Shown here one piece after another: positions 37,501 to 44,500 of a DNA stretch of 64,000 nucleotides; the first letter of the stretch is position 1, and each line of letters starts with the position of its first letter. Position numbers and translations under genes: made by a program. The stretch spans positions 620,001 through 684,000 of the forward strand of contig OZ220698.1 in the NCBI GenBank assembly GCA_965116555.1, written 5' to 3'. The DNA is from DAOUJH01 sp965116555. Its GTDB lineage: Bacteria; Chloroflexota; Dehalococcoidia; Lucifugimonadales; QGNO01. Under the pieces are notes generated by a model that saw only the letters and a list, made by a program, of their open reading frames with translations, was not told the origin of the DNA and searched no databases.

Positions 37501-38054
37501 TCCACGCCGTGGGATTCGATCTGTACCAGCGTTTGCTCAGCCAAGCCGTGGAGGAGGTCAAGGCGGGAGGCGAACTGCCTGAGCTGCCGGAAGATGAGAA
37601 GAGGGAGGTTTCCCTGAACCTGGGACTTCCGGCGCGCATTCCCCAGTCGTACGTGGAGGACCTGGCCGCTAGGCTGGACCTGTACCAGCGCCTGTCGAAG
37701 GCGCAGACGCTGGGGGATGTGGCCCATCTGCAAGAGGAGATGTGGGACAGGTTCGGAATGCCGCCCAAGGAAGTGCACAGCCTGCTCTACACGGTGAGGA
37801 TAAGGGTGCTGGCGACGGAGGCGGGAGTCGAGTCCATTACCAAAGAGGCCCGTCACGTCGCGGTGCGGCTGCTTGAAGACGTCGGCGGCGCCAGCCACGC
37901 GTTGGAGCGTGAGTTGGGGCCTCACATCAAGGTGGGCCGCAAGCTGATCCGCATGGAGACGGCGGGTCTGGACCAGCCCTGGGGACAGACGCTTTGGGAG
38001 ATGCTGGAAGGCCTTGCCAGCTTCAAAGACCACGTGGCCTCCATCATAGAGTGA
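34581..38054 (+). CDS. mfd: Transcription-repair coupling factor Mfd
   Basis: A 1157-residue SF2 translocase that removes stalled RNA polymerase and recruits UvrA. The N-terminal UvrB-like region (RRGGILDVFPPGD and LEFWGD) is followed by a polymerase-interaction domain around GSYVVHTDHGVAIFSG. Walker A is AGDVGYGKTEVALRAAF, the DEEH box is VVIDEEHRFGVGHKE, and the TRG motif follows as LYQLRGRIGRGNQRAYAY. The C-terminal D7 regulatory domain is present. The start was placed at the ATG at 34581 rather than TTG 34563. Size is normal. Confidence 0.97.
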   Translation: MLIGLTELLKGMPRFQRLREQLVDGNGAASILQAAAPLLVGTLWRELNAPVLVVSPRPEDARRLYDRLLVYFNEDPAIHSFAELDALPFERLAVDSTSMHQRLRVLASLAGVYPGEAPLVVTSALGLALKTVGPEVFKQGDFTVRRGENVSMESLIQKWTAIGYRMESIAEAPGRMSRRGGILDVFPPGDAYPSRLEFWGDVVESIRSFDPGNQRSLQQVEHVTVAPAEELLPSLADPYEIGAAFTGLDFSPRSNKVRERMEEELSLMAAGHYVEEAGFYSGFFNRSALLEFLPRNTLVVLDDSSQIEDTLRQFDRRSFELRETKRERGELPGGFPSPYFTREEIEEKLERASRTLRLTRWSGGEDSSLPFVQSPSFWSQVPLFIADVEERRRRGESVLVVTHHAQRLHEIMAENGLGARIVEELAAPPAPGSVAILRGSLSEGWLAPEEGMALFTDLEVFGTAKMARLRRRRTASHAPLTAEIEPGSYVVHTDHGVAIFSGTTVMGEGDSQREYLVLDYAEGDKLYVPTDHADRVGRYSASGDQRPTLTRLGTQDWLRAKRRARRSVQEMAQELLGLYAQREVTPGIAFAPDTPWERELEDSFPYVETPDQATTIGQVKADMEQAEPMDRLVAGDVGYGKTEVALRAAFKAVAGGRQVAILVPTTVLAQQHYVTFSQRLGPYPISVDVLSRFRSDREQREVLGRLSEGKVDICIGTHRMLQKDVMFKDLGLVVIDEEHRFGVGHKERLKRMRAQVDVLTLTATPIPRTLHMALSGIRDMSTMETPPEERLPIKTYVSEHSDEIVREAVLRELDRGGQVYYLHNRIRNMASVVNTLMGLVPEASVGVAHGRMPEEQLEKVMDSFSRGEFNVLACTTIIESGLDLPGVNTLIVDRADTLGLAQLYQLRGRIGRGNQRAYAYFLIPRGRRITEAAQKRLETILAATELGAGFRIAMKDLEIRGAGQLLGAEQSGHIHAVGFDLYQRLLSQAVEEVKAGGELPELPEDEKREVSLNLGLPARIPQSYVEDLAARLDLYQRLSKAQTLGDVAHLQEEMWDRFGMPPKEVHSLLYTVRIRVLATEAGVESITKEARHVAVRLLEDVGGASHALERELGPHIKVGRKLIRMETAGLDQPWGQTLWEMLEGLASFKDHVASIIE

Positions 38055-38125
38055 CCGGCTGCTTCCAAGCGGCTTCTCCGCGCATCTGGAAATTGCGGAT
38101 TGGGCTTTGCTTCCAACACGCCCCC

Positions 38126-38153
38126 TTGAAATCTACACGGAAACGTGTAAAAT
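38126..38153 (+). promoter_or_regulatory. Promoter with embedded operator for the XRE-regulator gene
   Basis: -35 TTGAAA (38126-38131) and -10 TAAAAT (38148-38153) with a 16-base spacer. A perfect inverted repeat, TACACG (38134-38139) / CGTGTA (38144-38149), spans the spacer and the -10. A repressor bound here would block RNA polymerase. The regulator encoded immediately downstream is the obvious candidate. Confidence 0.6.
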
Positions 38154-38186
38154 CCAAGGAGCGAGATTACTTAGGAGATAGACCGA

Positions 38187-38450
38187 GTGGAGAGCGAGTG
38201 GGACAAGGAGAAGATCCGCGCCCTGCGGCGGCACCTCAAAGCCACGCAGGAGGAGATGGCCGAAGAGATGGGGACCCGCCAGCAGACGGTCAGCGAGTGG
38301 GAAACGGGCCTGTACAAACCAAGGGGCGCCTCCAAGAAGATGCTCTCCATACTGGCCGAACGCTCCCGTTTCCAGTACGAGACGGACGAAGACGGTCAGG
38401 ACCACGGTTCTGAAAGCGAGCCGCCGCTTGGCAAAGGTTCAAGCAGATAG
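38187..38450 (+). CDS. XRE-family helix-turn-helix regulator
   Basis: An 87-residue DNA-binding protein, almost entirely an XRE helix-turn-helix. Helix 2 and the recognition helix read TQEEMAEEMGTRQQTVSEWE, followed by LYKPRGASKKML. The GTG start follows AGGAG. A short acidic tail after residue 65 has no recognised domain. It lies 2 bp before the DUF2851 gene. The inverted repeat in its promoter suggests autoregulation and control of the DUF2851 gene. Confidence 0.85.
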   Translation: MESEWDKEKIRALRRHLKATQEEMAEEMGTRQQTVSEWETGLYKPRGASKKMLSILAERSRFQYETDEDGQDHGSESEPPLGKGSSR

Positions 38451-38452
38451 CG

Positions 38453-39706
38453 TTGGCAAAGAGAAAGCTGCCCCTGATACCGGAGCACCTGCTGGCCCGA
38501 CTCTGGCAGACCCGCGCCCAGCGGCGTTCCCTGTCAACAGTGGATGGCAGGCGAGTCCGCGTACTCTACCCGGGTAGGCGCAACGGCGGCCCCGGCCCAG
38601 ATTTCAGAGACGCCATGATCCAGGTGGACGAGGCGCCGCCTCAGCGGGGAGACGTAGAGGTGCATCTTACCGATTCCGGTTGGAGAGAGCACGGCCATCA
38701 TGAAGACCCCAACTACAACAACGTTGTGCTGCACGTGGTGATGAGGCAGAAGGCCAAGACCGCCACGGAACGGCAGGACGGGGAGGAGGTGCCGCTGACC
38801 TCTCTGTATACCCTGGACGGCGATACGACAGCTCCAGAGGAGTTGCCGCTGTTGCGAAAATGGAGGTCGTTGAAGAAGGCTGACCTCATTCTGGCCATAG
38901 AGGAGGCTTCAGAAAGGCGATTCAGGAAGAGAAGCAACCGCTACTTTGGTGAGCTTCTTGGGCAGGACGCCGACGAACTGCTCTACCGCGGCATCATGGA
39001 GTCCCTGGGCTACAGCAGAAACCGTGATGCCTTCCTCAAGCTGGCCCGCCTTGTCCCCTGGCGCCGTCTTTGCCAGGCGGGTAAAGGGCTGCCCGGAGCT
39101 CAAAGAGTATTTGAGGTGAGACGGGTTTTGAAGTGTACCGCCGGGCTGGAAGACGGGGAGAGGACGGACCGAACCGGGTGGCGGGGTGAAGTGATGGACC
39201 GGAGTGAGTGGCGATTCGCCGGGGTCAGGCCCGGCAACCAGCCGCTGCCTCGCATCGGGGGCGCGGCGGTACTGGCGGCGCGGTTCTTGGACGCCGGACC
39301 GGTTCGCGGGCTGACTTCTGCCGTAACAGGGGACAACCCCGGGTCGCTGGTGAGGGCGCTCATGGCCAGCGAAGGAGGCCGGACGCTCATAGGGAAGAGC
39401 AGGGCGCTGGACATGGCGGTGAACCACGTATTGCCCTTCTTTCACGCTTGGAGCGTACTGGTTGAGGGCGGCTCCCTGGCGGAGGATACTTTGCGGCTCT
39501 ACTTCAGAATGCCCCGCCTGGCGGAAAATGAGATGACCAGGGAGATGGCCTCCCTACTGGAAGTTGAGAATAGGCTCCTCAAAGGGGCAGTGGCTCAGCA
39601 GGGGCTTATCCAGATGTACCGGGAGATGCTGACCGTCGGAGTGGACGGGGGCAATGTAGAGGCGATTAGAGAACGCGGCGCAACTTACGGAGCGTTTGCC
39701 GCCTGA
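38453..39706 (+). CDS. DUF2851 family protein
   Basis: A 417-residue protein of DUF2851, known from Bacteroidota and Chloroflexota. Family features are RVRVLYPGRRNGGPGPDFRD followed by GDVEVHLTDSGWREHGHHED and VVLHVV at the N-terminus. This segment resembles an Asp/Glu/His-containing nuclease-like site but has not been characterised. The middle shows ELLYRGIMESLGYSRNRDAF. The start is TTG 38453, two bases after the XRE stop, without a strong ribosome site. Coupling with XRE suggests a regulated stress or defence role, which is inference. Confidence 0.8.
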   Translation: MAKRKLPLIPEHLLARLWQTRAQRRSLSTVDGRRVRVLYPGRRNGGPGPDFRDAMIQVDEAPPQRGDVEVHLTDSGWREHGHHEDPNYNNVVLHVVMRQKAKTATERQDGEEVPLTSLYTLDGDTTAPEELPLLRKWRSLKKADLILAIEEASERRFRKRSNRYFGELLGQDADELLYRGIMESLGYSRNRDAFLKLARLVPWRRLCQAGKGLPGAQRVFEVRRVLKCTAGLEDGERTDRTGWRGEVMDRSEWRFAGVRPGNQPLPRIGGAAVLAARFLDAGPVRGLTSAVTGDNPGSLVRALMASEGGRTLIGKSRALDMAVNHVLPFFHAWSVLVEGGSLAEDTLRLYFRMPRLAENEMTREMASLLEVENRLLKGAVAQQGLIQMYREMLTVGVDGGNVEAIRERGATYGAFAA

Positions 39707-39741
39707 AACACTACTTTGCCACATTTGGTATCATTGGCGTC

Positions 39742-40806
39742 ATGAACACAGAGAGCACAGCAGAGCACACAGAGGCGGGAGGGATCAGTCTGCTGGACGG
39801 CGAAGAGGTCCGGCTCACTCTTGACGGCAGGTACGGCCTGTTGCAAGGCGCTCCCCCGCAAGACGACTTCGTAGTGGTAACCAACCGGCGTCTGATCTGC
39901 TTTTCCCGCAGAGAGGGGAAGCACCGCCGGGTACTGCTGCCCATCGACAGCGTGGACTCGGTGGAGGTGACGGATTTGGCCAAGAACATCAGGCCTCTAG
40001 TCAGCGGAGGACTGATGCTGCTGGCCGCCGTTGGCGTAACCTGGGCCGCCACCGTCATGGGCTGGAGCGGCGTCCTGCCCTGGATCATAGGGGCGGTGCT
40101 GGTGGCGCTAGGAGCAGTCACCGCCTCCAGCTACTTCGTTTCGGAAGATTCACCCAGCATCACCTTCAGAACGCGCACCACCGAGGTCTCGCTGGCCCTG
40201 CGCAGCGAAGGGGCGCTCAGGGACGCCTATCGTTTGGCCAACGGCCTATTCCAGGTGCAGGCGGGACAGAAGCCTACGGCTGAGCAGAGCAGCACTGGGA
40301 AGGACGAAGTGGCTACCGTTGCTGGTGAAGAGGTTGATAGGGCGGTGGAGCCGTCGAGCGATGACCCTTCAATAGCGGAAGAAGCGCCGCCTGTCGTGTC
40401 CGCATCCGTAGGGGATGAGGGGAGCGCCGCGCCTGAGGAGGAGCCGCCGACCGAGGACGCTTCCCCGGCGGACGACACGCCATCTAGTCAGACCCCAGCA
40501 CATTCTCCGGGGATGACAACAGTGCGCGAAACGACGGCCAGAGAGGCCGCCGCTCACTTGGGCATAAGCCGCGCAACTATCACGCGCTGGGCGCGGAAAA
40601 ACCCGCTTCTGGTAGTCCGTTATCCTGAAAAGCGCGGGCAGGCGATGATAGTAGACTTGGAGGCCGTCCTAGCTTATGCCCGCTCTAGCCGGGCGGAGCG
40701 GGTCGCTCCGCTCCCGACACCGGAAGAGGAGCCGCCGACCACTGACGTTCAGGCCACCGGGGAGAGTCCCGGATCAGCCGAGTCCCAGGGAGGGCACGAC
40801 GTCTAA
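39742..40806 (+). CDS. Membrane-anchored protein with PH-like domain and C-terminal helix-turn-helix
   Basis: A 354-residue protein with an unusual order of parts. Residues 20-80 look like a bacterial PH-type domain (DDFVVVTNRRLICFSRREG, with LLPIDSVDSVEV). Two membrane helices follow at about 86-107 and 110-132, then the other half of the PH-like strands. An acidic Pro/Glu/Ser linker spans about 174-258. The C-terminus (261-315) is an excisionase/MerR-type HTH: TAREAAAHLGISRATITRWA. It could sense a membrane signal and bind DNA. Its 3' end overlaps the opposed tsaD by 33 bp. Confidence 0.6.
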   Translation: MNTESTAEHTEAGGISLLDGEEVRLTLDGRYGLLQGAPPQDDFVVVTNRRLICFSRREGKHRRVLLPIDSVDSVEVTDLAKNIRPLVSGGLMLLAAVGVTWAATVMGWSGVLPWIIGAVLVALGAVTASSYFVSEDSPSITFRTRTTEVSLALRSEGALRDAYRLANGLFQVQAGQKPTAEQSSTGKDEVATVAGEEVDRAVEPSSDDPSIAEEAPPVVSASVGDEGSAAPEEEPPTEDASPADDTPSSQTPAHSPGMTTVRETTAREAAAHLGISRATITRWARKNPLLVVRYPEKRGQAMIVDLEAVLAYARSSRAERVAPLPTPEEEPPTTDVQATGESPGSAESQGGHDV

Positions 40807-41796
40807 GTCCCAGCCCTTCAGCGCAGGGCCGCGCTGGAAGTAGGCGCAGGCGGCTATCATGGCGCCGTTGTCCACTGAGAGCGCGGGCGGCGGCACAATG
40901 ACGGGAAGACCGTCCGCGGCGGCCGCCATGCGCTCCCGCAGCAGCAGATTGGCGGTGACGCCTCCTCCCATGATTACGCCGTGCGCTCCCGTCTCCCTGG
41001 CGGTGGCCATGGTTTTGCGCACCAGGACGTCGACGACGGACTCTTGGAAGGCGGCGGCCAGTTCCCTCACACGTTCGTCCGACTCATCGCGCTCTTGGCT
41101 GGGTTCCGACAGTCCGTAGCTTTGAGCCTTATGCAGGAGGGCCGTTTTGAGCCCGCTGAAGCTGAAGTCCATGGTGCCGGGCATCCAGGCCCTGGGCAGG
41201 TACTCCTCCGTTTCGACCCCCTGGGCCGCCTTCTGGATGGCGGGGCCTCCGGGGTAGCCGAGACCCAGGATGCGTGCCGCTTTGTCCAACGCTTCGCCGG
41301 CGGCGTCGTCTCGGGTCTGGCCGAGGAGCCTGAACCTGTCATAGTTTTCCATGAGAACGAGTTCCGTATGCCCCCCGGAGGCCACCAGGCAGAGCATGGG
41401 GAAGCGCGCCTGTTCCTCCGGCGCCTCTTCCAATAGCCATGCCGCGTAGATGTGACCGGCCAGATGGTTGACTCCGTAGAGAGGCATGCCCTGGGCGAAG
41501 GCCAGGCTCTTGGCCAGGTTGACCCCGACGAGCAGAGATCCGGCGAGGCCCGGACCATGGGTCACGGCCACGGCGTCGAGGTGGTCCAGGGAGAGACCGG
41601 CCCGGCTCATGGCCTCATTTACAACGGGGAGTATCTGGAGGACGTGCTGGCGTGAGGCCACCTCCGGCACTATGCCGCCGTACCGCGCGTGGATGTCCAC
41701 CTGGGAGGCGACTACGTTGGATAGAAGGACCCGGCCGTCCTCCACCACGGCGGCGGCCGTTTCGTCGCAAGAGGTCTCTATTCCCAGTATCTTCAT
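40774..41796 (-). CDS. tsaD: tRNA N6-adenosine threonylcarbamoyltransferase
   Basis: A 340-residue Kae1/TsaD/Gcp, which transfers threonylcarbamoyl to A37 of ANN-decoding tRNAs with TsaB and TsaE. Visible signatures: GIETSCDETAAAVV, VTHGPGLAGSLLVGV, the metal-binding HLAGH, MLCLVASGGHTELVLM and the C-terminal MGGGVTANLLLR. The start is the ATG at 41796; the upstream frame adds 16 residues. tsaB and tsaE are not in the window. The 3' end overlaps the PH-like/HTH gene by 33 bp on the other strand. Confidence 0.96.
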   Translation of the reverse strand: MKILGIETSCDETAAAVVEDGRVLLSNVVASQVDIHARYGGIVPEVASRQHVLQILPVVNEAMSRAGLSLDHLDAVAVTHGPGLAGSLLVGVNLAKSLAFAQGMPLYGVNHLAGHIYAAWLLEEAPEEQARFPMLCLVASGGHTELVLMENYDRFRLLGQTRDDAAGEALDKAARILGLGYPGGPAIQKAAQGVETEEYLPRAWMPGTMDFSFSGLKTALLHKAQSYGLSEPSQERDESDERVRELAAAFQESVVDVLVRKTMATARETGAHGVIMGGGVTANLLLRERMAAAADGLPVIVPPPALSVDNGAMIAACAYFQRGPALKGWDLDVVPSLGLG

Positions 41797-41861
41797 GGCC
41801 GTTCTACCAGGTGATAGGGTAGGGGAGAGCAGGCCTACAGGCAAGAGGCGGCGTGTCGCTT

Positions 41862-41870
41862 TGCTATACT
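41862..41870 (+). promoter_or_regulatory. Extended -10 promoter upstream of small ORFs
   Basis: TGC-TATACT (41862-41870) is an extended -10 on the plus strand with no obvious -35. Initiation near 41877 would lead to the two small overlapping ORFs at 41905 and 41982. It also lies just upstream of tsaD on the other strand. Confidence 0.35.
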
Positions 41871-41904
41871 AATACTGTTGCAATTGGCCGCTACTCCCCG
41901 CGTG

Positions 41905-41982
41905 ATGGGGCCTGAGAGCATGGAGGTGAGCATTGCCAGGGAGATTCGACTTGACCGAAGCATGGAGCAACGGCTGACGTGA
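41905..41982 (+). CDS. Possible small leader peptide
   Basis: A 25-codon frame, beginning MGPESMEVSIAREIRLDRS. Its TGA overlaps the ATG of the next small ORF (TGATG), the classic arrangement for coupled translation. There are no homologues I recognise and no strong ribosome site, so support is weak. It may be a leader controlling the next peptide. Confidence 0.25.
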   Translation: MGPESMEVSIAREIRLDRSMEQRLT

Positions 41983-42125
41983 TGCACACTATTCGATCAT
42001 TCTTCAGGAACTTGGCCGAGCTGCTGCCCTGGCGGAAGGACTCGGGGATAGCGGCGCGCAACATGCTGCGAAAGGTGATGCGGCTGAGCAGTTGCTGCGG
42101 CAACCACGGCCAGCCGGGGTGCTGA
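41982..42125 (+). CDS. Possible small Cys-rich protein
   Basis: A 47-residue frame with an amphipathic basic N-terminal part (MHTIRSFFRNLAELLPWRK) and a C-terminal SSCCGNHGQPGC. The three-cysteine pattern CC-x7-C could bind a metal or form a disulfide. It begins by overlapping the preceding stop codon. It has no family I can name. It is included because of the Cys motif and the promoter, with low confidence. Confidence 0.35.
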   Translation: MHTIRSFFRNLAELLPWRKDSGIAARNMLRKVMRLSSCCGNHGQPGC

Positions 42126-42180
42126 AAGTAGGCTGAGGCTCCCGGGGGGAGCCAGCAGTCGAACGGGAACATCCCCGCGC

Positions 42181-42468
42181 CTAGACCCCTTCTATCGCCA
42201 GCACCGTAGCGGTAGAGGAGCTTTGCCTGATCTTCTTCAGGCGCTCGTACTCTTCAGAGTAGTACCACTCCCTGAGGCTGGCCATGTCGGAGAACTCTAT
42301 CACCACCAGGCGCTTGGGCGTCCATTCGCCCTCCAACTCATGGACGGCGCCGCCTCTTACCAGGAAGCGCCCGCCGTATCTCTCCACCGTAGGCGCTACC
42401 TGGCCCCGGTACTCCTCGTAGGTTTCCGGGTCAGTGACCTCTATCTCTGCTATTAAATAGGCCGACAT
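42181..42468 (-). CDS. DUF1330 protein, copy 1
   Basis: A 95-residue DUF1330 protein, a ferredoxin-like small fold. The pattern SAYLIAEIEVTDPETYEEYR, RYGGRFLVRGGAVHELEGEW and RLVVIEFSDMASLREWYYSE is family-typical. Function is unknown, and such proteins are often seen near oxygen- or aromatic-related genes. The ATG follows GGAGCG. A second copy of the same length lies at 51267-51554, so the genome carries at least two paralogues. Confidence 0.85.
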   Translation of the reverse strand: MSAYLIAEIEVTDPETYEEYRGQVAPTVERYGGRFLVRGGAVHELEGEWTPKRLVVIEFSDMASLREWYYSEEYERLKKIRQSSSTATVLAIEGV

Positions 42469-42504
42469 GGTGCGCTCCTTGTGTTGTGGAATGTCCGCCA
42501 GGGT

Positions 42505-42542
42505 TCACCCCCATCTCAATCTTCCCCCATCAAGAGGGAAGG
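42505..42542. repeat. Dispersed repeat with C-run/G-run hairpin (family 2), copy 2
   Basis: Almost identical to 30466-30505, including ACCCCCATCTCAATCTTCCC. The C-run/G-run inverted repeat is slightly decayed (CTTCCCCC / GAGGGAAG). Confidence 0.7.
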
Positions 42543-42568
42543 TCTTGCAAATGTCTCACTACGACGCA

Positions 42569-42618
42569 GATTCTTCGCTGCGCTCAGAACGACAGTGTGA
42601 GAGGGCTCAGAATGACAG
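42569..42618. repeat. Dispersed repeat (family 1) cluster: two partial copies
   Basis: GATTCTTCGCTGCGCTCAGA at 42569-42588 with a C instead of T in AACGACAG, and a second GCTCAGAATGACAG at 42605-42618. The family also occurs at 28576, 44761, 60125 and 60508. Together with the family 2 copy, it fills the 214-bp gap between DUF1330 and the asparaginase-like gene. Confidence 0.7.
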
Positions 42619-42682
42619 CCGTCTGCAGTTCGGGGTTATGCAAATGTCTCCCTGTGCGTGAACGACGAGTGGGTGGGGTTTC

Positions 42683-43687
42683 CTAGAACTCGTCGAACAT
42701 GCGCTGTATCTCCTCCGGGTCGCGGGTCCTGGTCAGGGCCAGTCGGAGCAGGATACGCGCCTTCTGCGCGCTCAGGTTGTCGCCGGCAATGATACCGTCT
42801 TCCCTCTGCACTTTGGAGCGTATCATTCGCCCTGAACCGGTGCGATTGACGGCTACCACCATGACGCCTTTCTGGCGCGCCTGACGGATGTCATCGCTGC
42901 CGCGGGGCCCGCCGCCCCCGGCGCCTGAGCCAGCCAGAACGATGCCTTCAGCGCCGGCCTCTACGAAGGCGCGAACGGCAACGCCGTCCGAGTCCTGGTA
43001 GGCGTAGACGATGTCTACCCTGGGGAGGTCGGTCATGCCGCTGACATCGAACCCCGTCTGGTGGGTATGCTTGCGGGTGGACTGCCTGTAGAAGACGGGC
43101 TGCAGGTCCGAGTCCAGGTAGCCGAGGAAGCCCAACTCCCGCGATTGGAACGTCTCCAGGCGGTGGGAGTTGGTCTTGGTCACCTCGCGGGCGGCGTTGA
43201 TTTCATCGTTGAGGCAGAGCATGACGCCCTTGCCCCGCGCTTCCGGCGAACCTGCCAGTATCAGGGAACCAAGCAGGTTATTGTCGGCGTCCGTGCCCAT
43301 TGCGGATGGGGGCCGCTGGCAGCCGGTGACCACCACCGGCTTGTCACTCTGCACGGTCATGTGCAGCCAGAAGGTGGTCTCCTCCATGGTGTAGGTGCCA
43401 TGGGTGACCACTATGCCTGCAACCTCAGGGTCTTCTCGGAAGATGTCGTTGATGCGCTGGGAGAGCTGGAGCAGTTCCGGGGTTTTGATGCCGCTGTCGA
43501 CAAAGAAGAGTTGCTCCGCCTTGGCGCGCACAAACTGCTCGGACTCCGGGATTCGCTCCAGGTTTCCGTGAACGTCCAAGCGCTGTCCGGTGCCGTATTC
43601 GACGAAGGTGAGGCGTGGCGAGCCCCACTGGGAGATGGTGCCTCCAGTGCCCAATAGCCATACCAGGGGACGGTTGTCCGTAGTCAT
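42683..43687 (-). CDS. Asparaginase-family protein
   Basis: A 334-residue protein of the L-asparaginase/glutaminase fold. The first threonine motif WLLGTGGTISQ and VTKTNSHRLETFQS match the family. The second catalytic segment reads VVTHGTYTMEETTFWL instead of the usual THGTDTMEET, so the substrate-binding Asp is replaced by Tyr. That change would alter activity or substrate. The ATG at 43687 has AGGAGG eight or nine bases upstream. It may act on another amide, or be a related amidohydrolase. Confidence 0.8.
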   Translation of the reverse strand: MTTDNRPLVWLLGTGGTISQWGSPRLTFVEYGTGQRLDVHGNLERIPESEQFVRAKAEQLFFVDSGIKTPELLQLSQRINDIFREDPEVAGIVVTHGTYTMEETTFWLHMTVQSDKPVVVTGCQRPPSAMGTDADNNLLGSLILAGSPEARGKGVMLCLNDEINAAREVTKTNSHRLETFQSRELGFLGYLDSDLQPVFYRQSTRKHTHQTGFDVSGMTDLPRVDIVYAYQDSDGVAVRAFVEAGAEGIVLAGSGAGGGGPRGSDDIRQARQKGVMVVAVNRTGSGRMIRSKVQREDGIIAGDNLSAQKARILLRLALTRTRDPEEIQRMFDEF

Positions 43688-43792
43688 GATGTTGTTCCTC
43701 CTGAACAGGTGCGCCTGCACCCGGTGGTGGGGGGAATTATACATAAAAAGCAGGCGGCGACATTGAGGGATGGCAAAGTGAGATTATTTGGG

Positions 43793-44117
43793 TATAATCA
43801 TGGCATGGCAGTGTTCGTGTCCCTAGCCGTGGAACGTTCAGCGTTCCCTCGCTCAGAATGGGTTGACCCATATTGTGCCTTTAATCGCCTTTCAGGCTGG
43901 CATCAGTGGACTAGACCGGCCAACTATAGGAAAGGAGTCCACATATCATCTATTGAAACATGAATCTGACCTGCCGCAGCCGTGGCAGGCCGCTGGATGC
44001 AGGCCGATCAGAGGCACATTTGCGCTGAAGGCCGCAACCCAATGAAGGAGAGGCTAAACGGCCTTTCCAATAAGAGACCAAGCAACATTCCGTTGCTATA
44101 GCACAAGGAGAGAAACG
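43793..44117 (+). promoter_or_regulatory. Promoter -10 and long structured leader of the RRM gene
   Basis: A perfect TATAAT at 43793-43798 (no convincing -35) stands about 320 bases before the RRM start codon, with no gene between. The leader contains four clear hairpins: GGAACG/CGTTCC (43831-43847), CCTGCC/GGCAGG (43970-43989), AAGGCCG/CGGCCTT (44028-44065, 24-base loop) and AGCAAC/GTTGCT (44081-44097). The last is eight bases ahead of AAGGAG (44105-44110). Long folded leaders are known on cold-shock and RRM genes in other phyla, but this one matches no family I recognise. Confidence 0.5.
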
Positions 44118-44414
44118 TTGAGGATTTACGTAGGAAATTTTGTATACGAGACAACTGAGGAGCAGCTCCGGGAGATGTTCGAGGAGTTTGGAGGTGTGGG
44201 AGAAGTCTCGGTTGTCCGTGACCAGTACTCAGGCCGTTCCAAGGGGTTTGGTTTTGTGGATATGCCGAGTAACGACGAGGCCAACAAGGCGATAGAGGGG
44301 CTCCATGGCAAAGAGGTCAGCGGACGCGCTCTGACTGTCAGCGAAGCCAGGCCGAGGACCCCGAGAACGTTCGACGGCGGCGGCGGTCGCCGCGGCGGCG
44401 GCCCGCGCTGGTAA
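44118..44414 (+). CDS. RRM-type RNA-binding protein
   Basis: A 98-residue protein with one RNA recognition motif followed by a short Gly/Arg-rich tail. RNP2 is IYVGNFVY (residues 3-10) and RNP1 is SKGFGFVDM (residues about 41-49), with the aromatic positions present. The tail is FDGGGGRRGGGPRW. Similar small RRM proteins in cyanobacteria are cold-induced RNA chaperones. It starts with TTG 44118, seven bases after a perfect AAGGAG. A 14-bp hairpin follows the stop. The long leader suggests post-transcriptional control. Confidence 0.92.
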   Translation: MRIYVGNFVYETTEEQLREMFEEFGGVGEVSVVRDQYSGRSKGFGFVDMPSNDEANKAIEGLHGKEVSGRALTVSEARPRTPRTFDGGGGRRGGGPRW

Positions 44415-44440
44415 ATTTATAGCCTTGACAGGCTGAATAT

Positions 44441-44476
44441 ATAGAGAAAGCGCCGTATAGAAGGCGCTTTCTCTAT
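44441..44476 (+). terminator. Hairpin between the RRM gene and the converging small gene
   Basis: A perfect 14-bp stem (44441-44454 with 44463-44476, arms ATAGAGAAAGCGCC and its complement) with an 8-base loop. It lies just after the RRM stop and ahead of the stop of the converging 67-residue gene. There is no long T-run, so it may be a bidirectional or mRNA-protecting hairpin rather than a strong intrinsic terminator. Confidence 0.6.
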
Positions 44477-44500
44477 TGTCTAGCAGGAATGCAGGGCTTC

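Noticed and set aside
36474..38033. 519-codon open frame on the minus strand
   Set aside because: It lies wholly inside mfd on the opposite strand, is rich in His, Arg and Gln as antisense frames of GC-rich genes are, and has no motifs.
41891..42172. 93-codon minus-strand frame
   Set aside because: No ribosome site or motif; the opposing small ORFs with a Cys motif and promoter are better supported, though still weak.
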